Origin: Bacteroides sp.
GTDB lineage: Bacteria > Bacteroidota > Bacteroidia > Bacteroidales > Muribaculaceae
Reading direction: 5' to 3'
Assembly (NCBI GenBank): GCA_014802435.1
Contig: JAAVCG010000005.1
Location: forward strand, 208,699 to 272,698
DNA length: 64,000 bases
In this document: piece after piece, positions 1 to 7,047 of the stretch
How positions within the stretch are numbered: the first letter of the stretch is position 1
How the letters are laid out: each line of letters begins with the position of its first letter
Notes under the pieces: generated by a model
Told to the model about the DNA's origin: nothing
The model's database searches: none
The model's input: only the letters and a program-made list of their open reading frames with translations
Translations under genes and position numbers: made by a program

Positions 1-2
1 GC

Positions 3-1781
3 CGACTCGGTGAGTTCACTGCCGACAATACAAAATGCATGCTCCCGGTTAATGGCGTCAGACTGATTGATCGCATGTTGAATCAGCTTAACAGGCTGAA
101 CCTTAGCCGTATTGTTATCGTTGTCGGCTATGAGGCTCAAAATCTGGTCAACCATATCCGCGCTTCTTTTCCGGACCGCAACATTATCTTTGTGGAGAAT
201 CCTATCTATGATAAAACCAACAATATTTATTCACTGTGGCTCGCCCGTGACTATATGGTTGAAGAGGAAACCCTCCTTCTGGAGTCTGATTTGATTTTTG
301 AAGACCGGGTTCTCGACCTTGCTATCGAGTCGCCTTGGCCCAACGTTGCCCTCGTCGCCAAGTATCAGACATGGATGGACGGCACCATGGTCCGCATCGA
401 TGATGACTTCAAAATCATCAACTTCATCCCCAAGAAGGCGTTTAAATATTCTGACACTGAGTTTTACTATAAGACGGTCAACGTCTATAAATTCTCCCCG
501 GAATTTGTCCGTAATCATTATTTGCCTTTCCTTGAAGCCTACATTAAGGTCCTTGGCCAGAATGAATATTATGAACAGGTTCTCCGCGTGATTACTCTGA
601 TTGACGTGGCCGATATGCGCGCACTCCCAATCAATGGTCTCCACTGGTATGAGATTGACGATGTCCAGGACCTCCGCATTGCCGAGACAATCTTTGCCGA
701 TCCCGAGGAGCGACTGAAAAAAATGCAGCATAGCTTCGGCGGATATTGGCGTTATGCGGATGTGCTCGATTTCTGCTATCTTGTCAACCCTTATTTCCCT
801 CAGCCAAAGATGATTGACGAGATGAAGGCCAACTTTGAGCCCCTTCTGCGCAATTATCCCTCCGGAATTGGCGTAAATTCGCTCCTGGCCGCCAAATACT
901 TCGGTATACGCCATGACTTTATGGTCGTTGGTAATGGTGCCGCAGAGCTAATAAAAAGCCTCATGGAACTGACAGACAGCTCCGTCGGCGTGATTTACCC
1001 TACGTTTGAAGAATATCCTAACCGCCTCCCCGCCGAAAAAATCGTCAAGTTCCTTCCCTCCAATGAGGACTTCTCATATACTGCCGACGATTTAATAAGC
1101 TTCTTCTCGGCTAATCCGGTTGACTCCCTCCTGATTGTCAACCCTGATAATCCCTCAGGCAATCTGATTGACTTTGACGGACTGATGAGACTTGCCCGAT
1201 GGGCTGAAGAAAAGGGCGTCAGGCTGATTATTGACGAGTCATTCGTTGACTTCGCTGACTCCGCCGCATCAATGACGCTCCTCAAAAACGATATCCTCGA
1301 GCGCTTCCCTCATCTCTGCGTAATGAAGTCAATCTCTAAGAGTTATGGCGTCCCCGGTCTGAGACTCGGAGTCCTCGCCTCAGCTGACTCCGAGCTGATT
1401 AATTTCATCCGCAAGGATGTCGCCATTTGGAACATAAACTCCTTTGCCGAGTTCTACATGCAGATTTTCAATAAATATGAAAAGGATTATCAGCACTCAT
1501 GTGAACTCTTCCGTCGCGAACGCGAAATCTTTGCCCGCGAACTCTCGGAAATCCCATTCATGCGCGTCATTCCCTCGCAGGCCAATTATTTCCTTTGTGA
1601 ACTCAACGGAATCTCTTCTGAGCAGCTCACCCTCCGCCTGATGACCGACTTTAACATCCTGATTAAAGACTGTTCCGCAAAAAAAGGCTTCCCAGCCTCA
1701 CGCCAATACGTCCGCATCGCCATCCGCAATCGCCATGATAATTCCCGCCTCATCCGGGCCCTCAAAACCATCAGCCTATGA
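3..1781 (+). CDS. Nucleotidyltransferase-aminotransferase fusion (5' partial)
   Basis: The reading frame is open to the left window edge and the in-frame codons before the first ATG (position 39) read RLGEFTADNTKCMLP, the usual glycine-rich N-terminus of sugar/choline-phosphate nucleotidyltransferases, so the true start lies outside the window. Residues 1 to about 235 (from the ATG) resemble LicC-type CTP:phosphocholine or phosphonate cytidylyltransferases (TNNIYSLWLA, LLLESDLIFE, WYEIDD). Residues about 250-580 are a class I/II PLP aminotransferase resembling histidinol-phosphate aminotransferase, with NPDNPSG, the aspartate motif DESFVDF and the PLP lysine in SISKSYG (about K434). The stop overlaps the next start by 4 bp, so the two genes form an operon. 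The family knowledge suggests it makes and activates an amino-bearing small head group, perhaps for a surface glycan; the substrate is not readable from the sequence. Confidence 0.85.
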   Translation, partial: RLGEFTADNTKCMLPVNGVRLIDRMLNQLNRLNLSRIVIVVGYEAQNLVNHIRASFPDRNIIFVENPIYDKTNNIYSLWLARDYMVEEETLLLESDLIFEDRVLDLAIESPWPNVALVAKYQTWMDGTMVRIDDDFKIINFIPKKAFKYSDTEFYYKTVNVYKFSPEFVRNHYLPFLEAYIKVLGQNEYYEQVLRVITLIDVADMRALPINGLHWYEIDDVQDLRIAETIFADPEERLKKMQHSFGGYWRYADVLDFCYLVNPYFPQPKMIDEMKANFEPLLRNYPSGIGVNSLLAAKYFGIRHDFMVVGNGAAELIKSLMELTDSSVGVIYPTFEEYPNRLPAEKIVKFLPSNEDFSYTADDLISFFSANPVDSLLIVNPDNPSGNLIDFDGLMRLARWAEEKGVRLIIDESFVDFADSAASMTLLKNDILERFPHLCVMKSISKSYGVPGLRLGVLASADSELINFIRKDVAIWNINSFAEFYMQIFNKYEKDYQHSCELFRREREIFARELSEIPFMRVIPSQANYFLCELNGISSEQLTLRLMTDFNILIKDCSAKKGFPASRQYVRIAIRNRHDNSRLIRALKTISL

Positions 1782-2776
1782 ATAAGATTTGTATTATCGG
1801 TGGCGGCAATCTCGGGCTTGTATGCTCCGGAGTTTTCGCCTCCAAGGGTTATCAGGTCAACATCTTAAGCGGACACCCTGAAAATTGGAGCCGCGAGCTG
1901 ACAATCACGGATGCTAATGGCAAGCAGTTCATAGGCTCTCCGGCTCTCATTACGGCTGATGCAGCTGCCGCTGTCGCAGGTGTTGACATGATTCTACTTT
2001 GCCTCCCCGGCTATCTTATCAAGGAAACATTAAAGCGCATCAAGCCTTTCCTTGCGCCCTCCGTTATTGTCGGATCTATCGTTGCATCCACCGGATTTTT
2101 CTTCTTTGCTCATGATGTTTTGCCCGGATGGCCTCTCTTCGGATTCCAGCGCGTACCTTTTATTTCCCGCACAGTTGAATATGGTCGCTCAGGCTTGCTA
2201 TTGGGTTATAAGAAAGAGCTCAATGTCGCCGTTGAAAATATACCGGATGTTCCCTCATTTCTAACTGAGATTCAGCGGATGTTCTCAACTCCTGTATCCT
2301 TGCTTGATACTTTCTATGAGGCCGCGTTGACTAACAGTAATCCTATTCTCCATACCGCCCGCCTCTATTCAATGTGGAGTGGGGAAGTCACCCCCGTGCC
2401 AAATAATTCTCATTTCTATGCCGAGTGGACTGATGAAGCATCCTCCCTAATGATTGAGATGGACCGCGAATTTCAGTCCCTGCTCAAGGCCCTGAATGTG
2501 AGGGAAGGTGCCGTGCCGACTCTCCTCGACTATTACGAATCAACTGACGCTGCCTCTCTTACACGCAAAATCCGCTCCATCGAAGCCTTCAAGCCTATAA
2601 TGTCACCCATGATTCAAACCCCCCAAGGATGGATTCCTGACTTCAATAGCCGCTATTTCACTGAAGACTTCCCCTTCGGCCTCCAATTTATCAAGCAACT
2701 CGCCGACAAACACAACATCCCAACGCCCCACATCACCCAAGTCCTCCAATGGGGCCTCTCCAAAACCCCAAAATAA
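1778..2776 (+). CDS. NAD/NADP octopine/nopaline dehydrogenase-like protein
   Basis: 332 residues. The N-terminus has a Rossmann dinucleotide-binding motif (IIGGGNLG, about residues 6-13), followed by an all-helical C-terminal half with NSNPILHTARLY, a stretch typical of the opine dehydrogenase family that carries its catalytic histidine (about residue 192). These enzymes reductively couple an amino group to a 2-oxo acid. It starts inside the stop codon of the upstream nucleotidyltransferase-aminotransferase (ATGA overlap), so the two products probably act on the same small molecule, with the aminotransferase providing or consuming the amine. The actual substrate cannot be told. No other genes of this pathway are seen downstream, so the rest of the pathway is probably to the left of the window. 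Confidence 0.8.
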   Translation: MNKICIIGGGNLGLVCSGVFASKGYQVNILSGHPENWSRELTITDANGKQFIGSPALITADAAAAVAGVDMILLCLPGYLIKETLKRIKPFLAPSVIVGSIVASTGFFFFAHDVLPGWPLFGFQRVPFISRTVEYGRSGLLLGYKKELNVAVENIPDVPSFLTEIQRMFSTPVSLLDTFYEAALTNSNPILHTARLYSMWSGEVTPVPNNSHFYAEWTDEASSLMIEMDREFQSLLKALNVREGAVPTLLDYYESTDAASLTRKIRSIEAFKPIMSPMIQTPQGWIPDFNSRYFTEDFPFGLQFIKQLADKHNIPTPHITQVLQWGLSKTPK

Positions 2777-2816
2777 CCCCGTCCGGAACACCTTCCGCAT
2801 ATCGGCGTAGGCCGCT

Positions 2817-2848
2817 GCCTATGGAAAGGCGGATTCCGATCCGCCGCC
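2817..2848 (+). repeat. 32-bp repeat, copy 1 (contains a hairpin)
   Basis: A 32-bp unit starting GCCTATGGAAAGG and ending in a hairpin (GGCGGAT-TCCG-ATCCGCC, 2828-2845). It is identical to 3501-3532. It lies between the opine-dehydrogenase-like gene and the convergent lipoprotein gene and might also serve as a weak terminator. Confidence 0.8.
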
Positions 2849-2946
2849 ACCTTCCTATTATCCAACCATCCGAAATCATAACCGCGGGCCGCAAAAAACG
2901 CCCCACTCGATATCAAACCGGGTGGGGTTAAACGGGTCAAGTGAAC

Positions 2947-3336
2947 TTATTTCTTCCTTTTGTAAATCTGGTAGTAGTCATCGTCGACGATCATCAGCTC
3001 GTCACCATCAATGTACGCTTGAAGAGTTTGAGTGAAAGGAAGGTCATCATTATCTTCTTCAAGATCGCTCCAAGTCGTTGTGATTATCAGCAGCGGAGCG
3101 TTGTATTTATAGGTGCCTCGGTCATGATAAATTTCTCCTTCTTCAGTGTAAGTAGCAGTAAATTTTCCATCTTTACCGAATGTTACAGTTGCTTCGCCGT
3201 AACCGTAAATAGAAGTATACCAGGAGCCAACGATACTGCCGCTTTTGGGCTCGTTATCGTCATCGTCGCCTCCGCATGATGTGAATGCCAGAGGGAGCAT
3301 CAGGCAGAGAAGCATGAAATAGATTTTTTTGAACAT
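2947..3336 (-). CDS. Small outer-surface lipoprotein of unknown function
   Basis: 129 residues. It has a lipoprotein signal peptide with the lipobox LAFTSC (Cys about residue 21), followed by GGDDDDNEP, an acidic stretch of the type used as lipoprotein export signal in Bacteroidetes. The mature part (IVGSWYTS... FGKDGKFTATYTEEG) looks like the small beta-barrel, lipocalin-like lipoproteins common in this phylum. No catalytic motif is visible. It stands alone between two identical 32-bp repeats. A promoter-like TAACTTTG box lies at 3375-3382 on the minus strand, about 40 bp before the start. Confidence 0.75.
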   Translation of the reverse strand: MFKKIYFMLLCLMLPLAFTSCGGDDDDNEPKSGSIVGSWYTSIYGYGEATVTFGKDGKFTATYTEEGEIYHDRGTYKYNAPLLIITTTWSDLEEDNDDLPFTQTLQAYIDGDELMIVDDDYYQIYKRKK

Positions 3337-3374
3337 AATTTGATTGGTTGGTTAAACATTGTTTTCTATGCTTG

Positions 3375-3382
3375 CAAAGTTA
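3375..3382 (-). promoter_or_regulatory. -7 box of the lipoprotein gene
   Basis: Reads TAACTTTG on the minus strand, matching the Bacteroidetes -7 consensus TAnnTTTG. No good TTTG -33 element is seen at the expected spacing, so the promoter is probably of moderate strength. Confidence 0.5.
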
Positions 3383-3500
3383 CAAAAAATCAGCCATCCG
3401 CGCATAAAATTTATGTGAAATATTTCTTCTCACAACCGGGTATAATATTTTCATGCTCAGTCTTGCTTCCCATAGGTATATTAGCCCCCTCGGTCGCGCA

Positions 3501-3532
3501 GCCTATGGAAAGGCGGATTCCGATCCGCCGCC
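3501..3532 (+). repeat. 32-bp repeat, copy 2
   Basis: Identical over 32 bp to 2817-2848 and in the same orientation, with the same internal hairpin (3512-3529). Together the two copies bracket the lipoprotein gene. Confidence 0.8.
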
Positions 3533-3584
3533 CCTGGGCTCAGCTGTGTCTTAAAGAGCGGAAAGAGTGTCAATGACCGGGATT

Positions 3585-3700
3585 CGTGGCGCCCCCGCCA
3601 CGATGGAGCGCAAGCTCCACGATTTTCGTTTCAATGAAATGGCCCTCCGTCTTATATGGCAGCTTTGGCGCTGGCGCGCCACCGTGGCGAGGGCGCCACG
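3585..3700. repeat. Cluster of three hairpins (REP-like)
   Basis: Three compact stem-loops follow one another: CGTGGCG-CCCC-CGCCACG (3585-3602), TGGAGC-GCAA-GCTCCA with a GNRA-type loop (3604-3619), and CGTGGCG-AGGG-CGCCACG (3683-3700). The outer two share identical 7-bp stems. No open frame explains them, and they look like repetitive extragenic palindromes. Confidence 0.65.
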
Positions 3701-3753
3701 GAGCCCAGTGGCTTCGCTAAACCATGAGTTCTGCAATACCATCTTTTTTTATT

Positions 3754-3778
3754 GATCGGAATCCGCCTTTCCATAGGC
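3754..3778 (-). repeat. Partial inverted third copy of the 32-bp repeat
   Basis: 25 bp matching the first 25 bases of the 32-bp repeat on the opposite strand. The copy lacks the distal hairpin arm. Confidence 0.75.
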
Positions 3779-3825
3779 TGAAACGGCGGATTTTCTGGAG
3801 TGATGTTTCTCCTATGAAACAAAAG

Positions 3826-3852
3826 CGGAGGCCGCAAATTTTGCGGCCTCCG
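3826..3852 (-). terminator. Terminator after rpmA
   Basis: 13-bp inverted repeat (CGGAGGCCGCAAA and its complement), followed on the minus strand by a run of four T. It lies 36 bp after the rpmA stop codon. Confidence 0.8.
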
Positions 3853-3887
3853 TTTGTTTTGTCAAAGAGGATTTTATTAACCGTGAC

Positions 3888-4148
3888 TTACTCTGCGATG
3901 GGAGCAACGTTAATAAAGCGACGTCCGTTCTTGCCTTCGGTGAAGACTACGGTACCGTCAATGAGGGCGTAGAGAGTGTGGTCCTTACCCATGCCTACGT
4001 TGAGACCGGGGTGGTGAACCGTGCCACGCTGACGCTTCAGGATGTTACCGGCCTTGGCAAATTGGCCGCCAAAAATCTTAACACCCAGACGTTTGCTTTC
4101 TGATTCGCGGCCGTTCTTTGAACTGCCGACACCTTTCTTATGTGCCAT
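3888..4148 (-). CDS. rpmA: 50S ribosomal protein L27
   Basis: 86 residues, full length. The N-terminus [16 protein letters not shown] and the [21 protein letters not shown] stretch region identify bL27, the large-subunit protein whose N-terminal tail reaches the peptidyl-transferase centre. The start follows directly after Met-Ala with no extension, so the Firmicutes-type cleaved N-terminal extension is absent. It is 34 bp downstream of rplU, forming the usual L21-L27 pair, and is followed by a strong hairpin terminator. Confidence 0.98.
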   Translation of the reverse strand: MAHKKGVGSSKNGRESESKRLGVKIFGGQFAKAGNILKRQRGTVHHPGLNVGMGKDHTLYALIDGTVVFTEGKNGRRFINVAPIAE

Positions 4149-4182
4149 TTCTCTTTCAGATTTGGTTTAGGGGGTTAAACAA

Positions 4183-4503
4183 TTAAGCGACGATCTCTTT
4201 GATAACGACCTGAGAGAAGCACTGGCGATGGCCGTTCTTACGACGATAGCCCTTGCGACGCTTTTTCTTGAACACGATGACTTTGTCACCTTTAACGAGC
4301 TGCTGCTTTACTTCGCATACAACCTTGGCGCCTTCTACAGTGGGGGCACCTACTTTTACTGCGCCGTCGGCGTCAACGAGCAGTACTTTGTCAAACTCCA
4401 CGGTGGAGCCTTCCTTGGCGTTTTCGCCAAGATAGTGGACATAAAGGAACTTGTCCTTTTCAGCTTTAAACTGCTGGCCCTGAATTTCTACAATTACGTA
4501 CAT
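4183..4503 (-). CDS. rplU: 50S ribosomal protein L21
   Basis: 106 residues, full length. The N-terminus [22 protein letters not shown] and the basic [13 protein letters not shown] stretch identify bL21, an early-assembly 23S rRNA-binding protein. It is the first gene of the rplU-rpmA operon, with a near-perfect promoter about 95 bp upstream, so the mRNA has a leader of about 90 nt that could carry a regulatory structure; no obvious known leader motif is seen. Confidence 0.98.
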   Translation of the reverse strand: MYVIVEIQGQQFKAEKDKFLYVHYLGENAKEGSTVEFDKVLLVDADGAVKVGAPTVEGAKVVCEVKQQLVKGDKVIVFKKKRRKGYRRKNGHRQCFSQVVIKEIVA

Positions 4504-4599
4504 TTTTACGTTTTTTGTGGGTTAACTCCGTCAGGCGGCGCCGAACTTTCAACGCGCTTTTACCAAGCCTGAACGAAAAATATATTCGTTTTGCGACCG

Positions 4600-4630
4600 C
4601 AAAGTTACAACTTTTTTCCCAATCCGCAAA
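4600..4630 (-). promoter_or_regulatory. Promoter of rplU-rpmA
   Basis: On the minus strand, TTTG (4627-4630), 19 bp, TAACTTTG (4600-4607). This is an exact match to the Bacteroidetes housekeeping promoter consensus. Confidence 0.8.
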
Positions 4631-4648
4631 ATATTTTCCAATAATTTT

Positions 4649-6961
4649 TTATTCTCTGAAATATACGCGCTTTACTCGGGGCGAAACCGACGTCAGAATC
4701 TCATAGGGAATGGTGTCCAAGGCATTGCTCATGGCCTCTACAGGGAGGTTCGGTCCGAAGAATTCTACCGAGTCGCCTACTTTGGCGTCGGCGCCGGTGA
4801 CGTCGACCATGCATGCGTCCATGCAGACGTTGCCGACTATCGGACATTCCTTGCCGTTAATCCAGACCTTTCCTTTGCCGTTGCCGAGATGGCGGTCAAG
4901 GCCGTCGGCATATCCTACGGGTACGGTTGCAATCGTTGCGTCATGGTCAAGAATCGTCCGGCGCGCATATCCGATGGAAGTCTCCGCACTCCAGTCCTTA
5001 AGTGAGATTATCATTGACCGCAGGGATGATACCTGGCGCAGTCCTGCCGTTGCCGGGATGCCGAGAGTGTCAATTCCATAGAGGCCGATGCCTAATCGGA
5101 CCATGTCGAACTGATATTCCGGGAATCGCGCAATGCCTGCCGAGTTCAGGATATGTCGTTTGAAGCTGTAGCCGAGCTCGCGGTTCATCTGCTCGCAGAT
5201 TTCCGTAAATAGTGTCAGCTGGCCGATGGTATAGTCATCCATTTCAAGGCAGTCAGCCGTAGCCAGATGGGAAAACACCGAGGCAACTTTGACCACGTCA
5301 GTCTCTCCCAGGCGCCGACAGAGTTCGCTGATGTCATGCTTGAGGAAGCCCAGGCGGTGCATTCCCGTGTCAAACTTGACGTGAATGGGGTAGTGCTTGA
5401 TGCCGCGTCTTTCTCCCTCGCGGATAATTTCATTGAGCATTTCAAAGTTGAACACCTCGGGTTCCAATCGGTTGGCAAACAGCGAGTCATAGTTAGTGAC
5501 CTTGGGGTTCAGGGCCATGATGGGCATGGTGATTCCCGCGCGGCGAAGCTCTTCGCCCTCGTCAACCACGGCAACGGCCAAATAGGCGGCTCCATGGCTC
5601 TGAAGGGTTCGCGCCAGTTCCATAGCGCCGGCTCCATAGCCTGAGGCCTTGACCATAGCTACTATGCCGGTTTCAGGGCGTAACATGGCGCGATAATGGT
5701 TGAAATTGTCAACTATAGCATCAAGATTGACCTCCAAAACCGTCTCATGATGGCGCAACTGAAGGGTCTCGGCAAGTTTGTCAACGGCGCCACCGTGTTC
5801 CCCCTTGGCAAGAATAAGCTCGCGTGAGAAGTCGCTGAGCGTCAGCTCTCGGAGCATTTCATCGCCCGTGGCAAAGAAGCGGCTGCCCGAAGGGAAGATT
5901 TCCCTATATTGGTCATATTTCTCTCCAATGGCAATTACCCGCTCAATTCCCGCCTTATATATTAAGGAGGCAATCTCCTCGGGATTACAGCTTCCGCGCA
6001 GTTCGTCAAGAATCAGCGTCATCTTTAATCCGTCGGCTCGGCGGCGGCGCATAAAGTCAATTGCGGAGGGTAGGGAGTCCATGGTGCAACTGAATCTGTC
6101 GCTGATTATCAGGCAGTTGTTGACTCCCTGACTTACGTTTAGGCGAGTTTCAAGCGGCCGGATAACGTTTTCCGGCATCGTTATTTTCAGTAGGCGCAAG
6201 GCTTCAAGGGTTAACAGCCGGTCACGCTCAATCCAGTCGGCATCTTGCGGGATATGGACGCTGATTTTCAGTACGTTGTCCGATACGTGTTTGCCGACGG
6301 CTTCATCTAATTCAGCCGGATAGACCAGGGTCTTGGCTCCTGTTGCTAACCGGAGTGTCTCTCTGATTTTCTCTTCCGCTGAGCTGAAATCGCCCGGGTT
6401 ATTGTCAATACTGCTGATGACCACAGTCTCCGGCTGAACCATCTCGCTGAGGCGGCTCATCTCGCCCGGTTCTGAAATTCCACATTCAATGACTGCATAT
6501 TCCGCTCCGGGTTGAATTTTCAGAAGCGAGAGGGCAACTCCTAACTGGCTGTTATAGCTTCGCGGTGAGCGGCCCACTGAGGTTGTGTGTCCGATTGCCT
6601 CGCTGAGCCACTCCTTAATTATAGTCTTGCCTCCAAAGCCGCCGATGGCAATCACTTTGGTCGCACCTAATTCTTCCTGCCGATAAGCCGAGGCAAGCGC
6701 CTGAAGCGACTCAAGGACATTGCTGACAATGATAAATTCTGCCGCCTGAGGGTCAATCCCTTCAGGTATGCGTTCAACGACAAAAACCTTCACCCCACGT
6801 GAAATTAGGTCTCGGACATAGTTATGCCCATCGTTAGTGGAGGTTTTCAGCGCAAAAAATATTGATTCCTCTCCGTCGGAGACGGCGCGGGAGTCTGTCA
6901 GCACGTTTTTTATGTTAAAACGTCTGATTTTATCCTTAATTTTATTAATTTCTGTGCTCAT
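4649..6961 (-). CDS. MurF/alanine racemase fusion (degenerate MurF half)
   Basis: 770 residues from the ATG at 6961. A TTG 12 bp further upstream lies inside the -7 promoter box and is rejected. Residues 1 to about 400 are MurF-like (DSRAVSDGEESIFFALKT, NDGHNY); residues about 400-770 are an alanine racemase with the PLP lysine in MVKASGYG (about K438), the catalytic tyrosine in SIGYARR and the GNVCMDACMVDVT motif. The fusion is the known Bacteroidetes form combining D-Ala-D-Ala adding enzyme with L-Ala to D-Ala racemase in peptidoglycan synthesis. Odd: the MurF ATP loop reads GGFGGKT instead of TGSNGKT, the AHxE motif is replaced by NNPGDF and the D-x-Y-N substrate motif by ISDRFSC. The racemase half looks intact; ligase activity is doubtful. 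Confidence 0.9.
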   Translation of the reverse strand: MSTEINKIKDKIRRFNIKNVLTDSRAVSDGEESIFFALKTSTNDGHNYVRDLISRGVKVFVVERIPEGIDPQAAEFIIVSNVLESLQALASAYRQEELGATKVIAIGGFGGKTIIKEWLSEAIGHTTSVGRSPRSYNSQLGVALSLLKIQPGAEYAVIECGISEPGEMSRLSEMVQPETVVISSIDNNPGDFSSAEEKIRETLRLATGAKTLVYPAELDEAVGKHVSDNVLKISVHIPQDADWIERDRLLTLEALRLLKITMPENVIRPLETRLNVSQGVNNCLIISDRFSCTMDSLPSAIDFMRRRRADGLKMTLILDELRGSCNPEEIASLIYKAGIERVIAIGEKYDQYREIFPSGSRFFATGDEMLRELTLSDFSRELILAKGEHGGAVDKLAETLQLRHHETVLEVNLDAIVDNFNHYRAMLRPETGIVAMVKASGYGAGAMELARTLQSHGAAYLAVAVVDEGEELRRAGITMPIMALNPKVTNYDSLFANRLEPEVFNFEMLNEIIREGERRGIKHYPIHVKFDTGMHRLGFLKHDISELCRRLGETDVVKVASVFSHLATADCLEMDDYTIGQLTLFTEICEQMNRELGYSFKRHILNSAGIARFPEYQFDMVRLGIGLYGIDTLGIPATAGLRQVSSLRSMIISLKDWSAETSIGYARRTILDHDATIATVPVGYADGLDRHLGNGKGKVWINGKECPIVGNVCMDACMVDVTGADAKVGDSVEFFGPNLPVEAMSNALDTIPYEILTSVSPRVKRVYFRE

Positions 6962-6970
6962 ATCTGACTG

Positions 6971-6978
6971 CAAAGTTA
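6971..6978 (-). promoter_or_regulatory. -7 box of murF-alr
   Basis: TAACTTTG on the minus strand, with only 9 bp between its last base and the ATG at 6961. The transcript should have a leader of roughly 6 nt. It lies back to back with the glycogen synthase promoter. Confidence 0.6.
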
Positions 6979-6996
6979 ATGAAAATGTTTTAAGAT

Positions 6997-7027
6997 TTTG
7001 CAGTTAGACGAAAAATTCGTAACTTTG
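6997..7027 (+). promoter_or_regulatory. Promoter of glycogen synthase
   Basis: TTTG (6997-7000), 19 bp, TAACTTTG (7020-7027), a full consensus match. Transcription should begin about 7031, which favours the ATG at 7048 over the in-frame GTG at 7039. Confidence 0.8.
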
Positions 7028-7047
7028 CATCACGAAAAGTGAATTTT

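Larger units (their letters stand above)
3337..3887. other. 551-bp intergenic region rich in hairpins
   Basis: No credible gene. From left to right it holds the lipoprotein promoter, the second 32-bp repeat (3501-3532), three GC-rich hairpins (3585-3602, 3604-3619, 3683-3700), an inverted partial third copy of the repeat (3754-3778) and the rpmA terminator (3826-3852). Confidence 0.7.
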
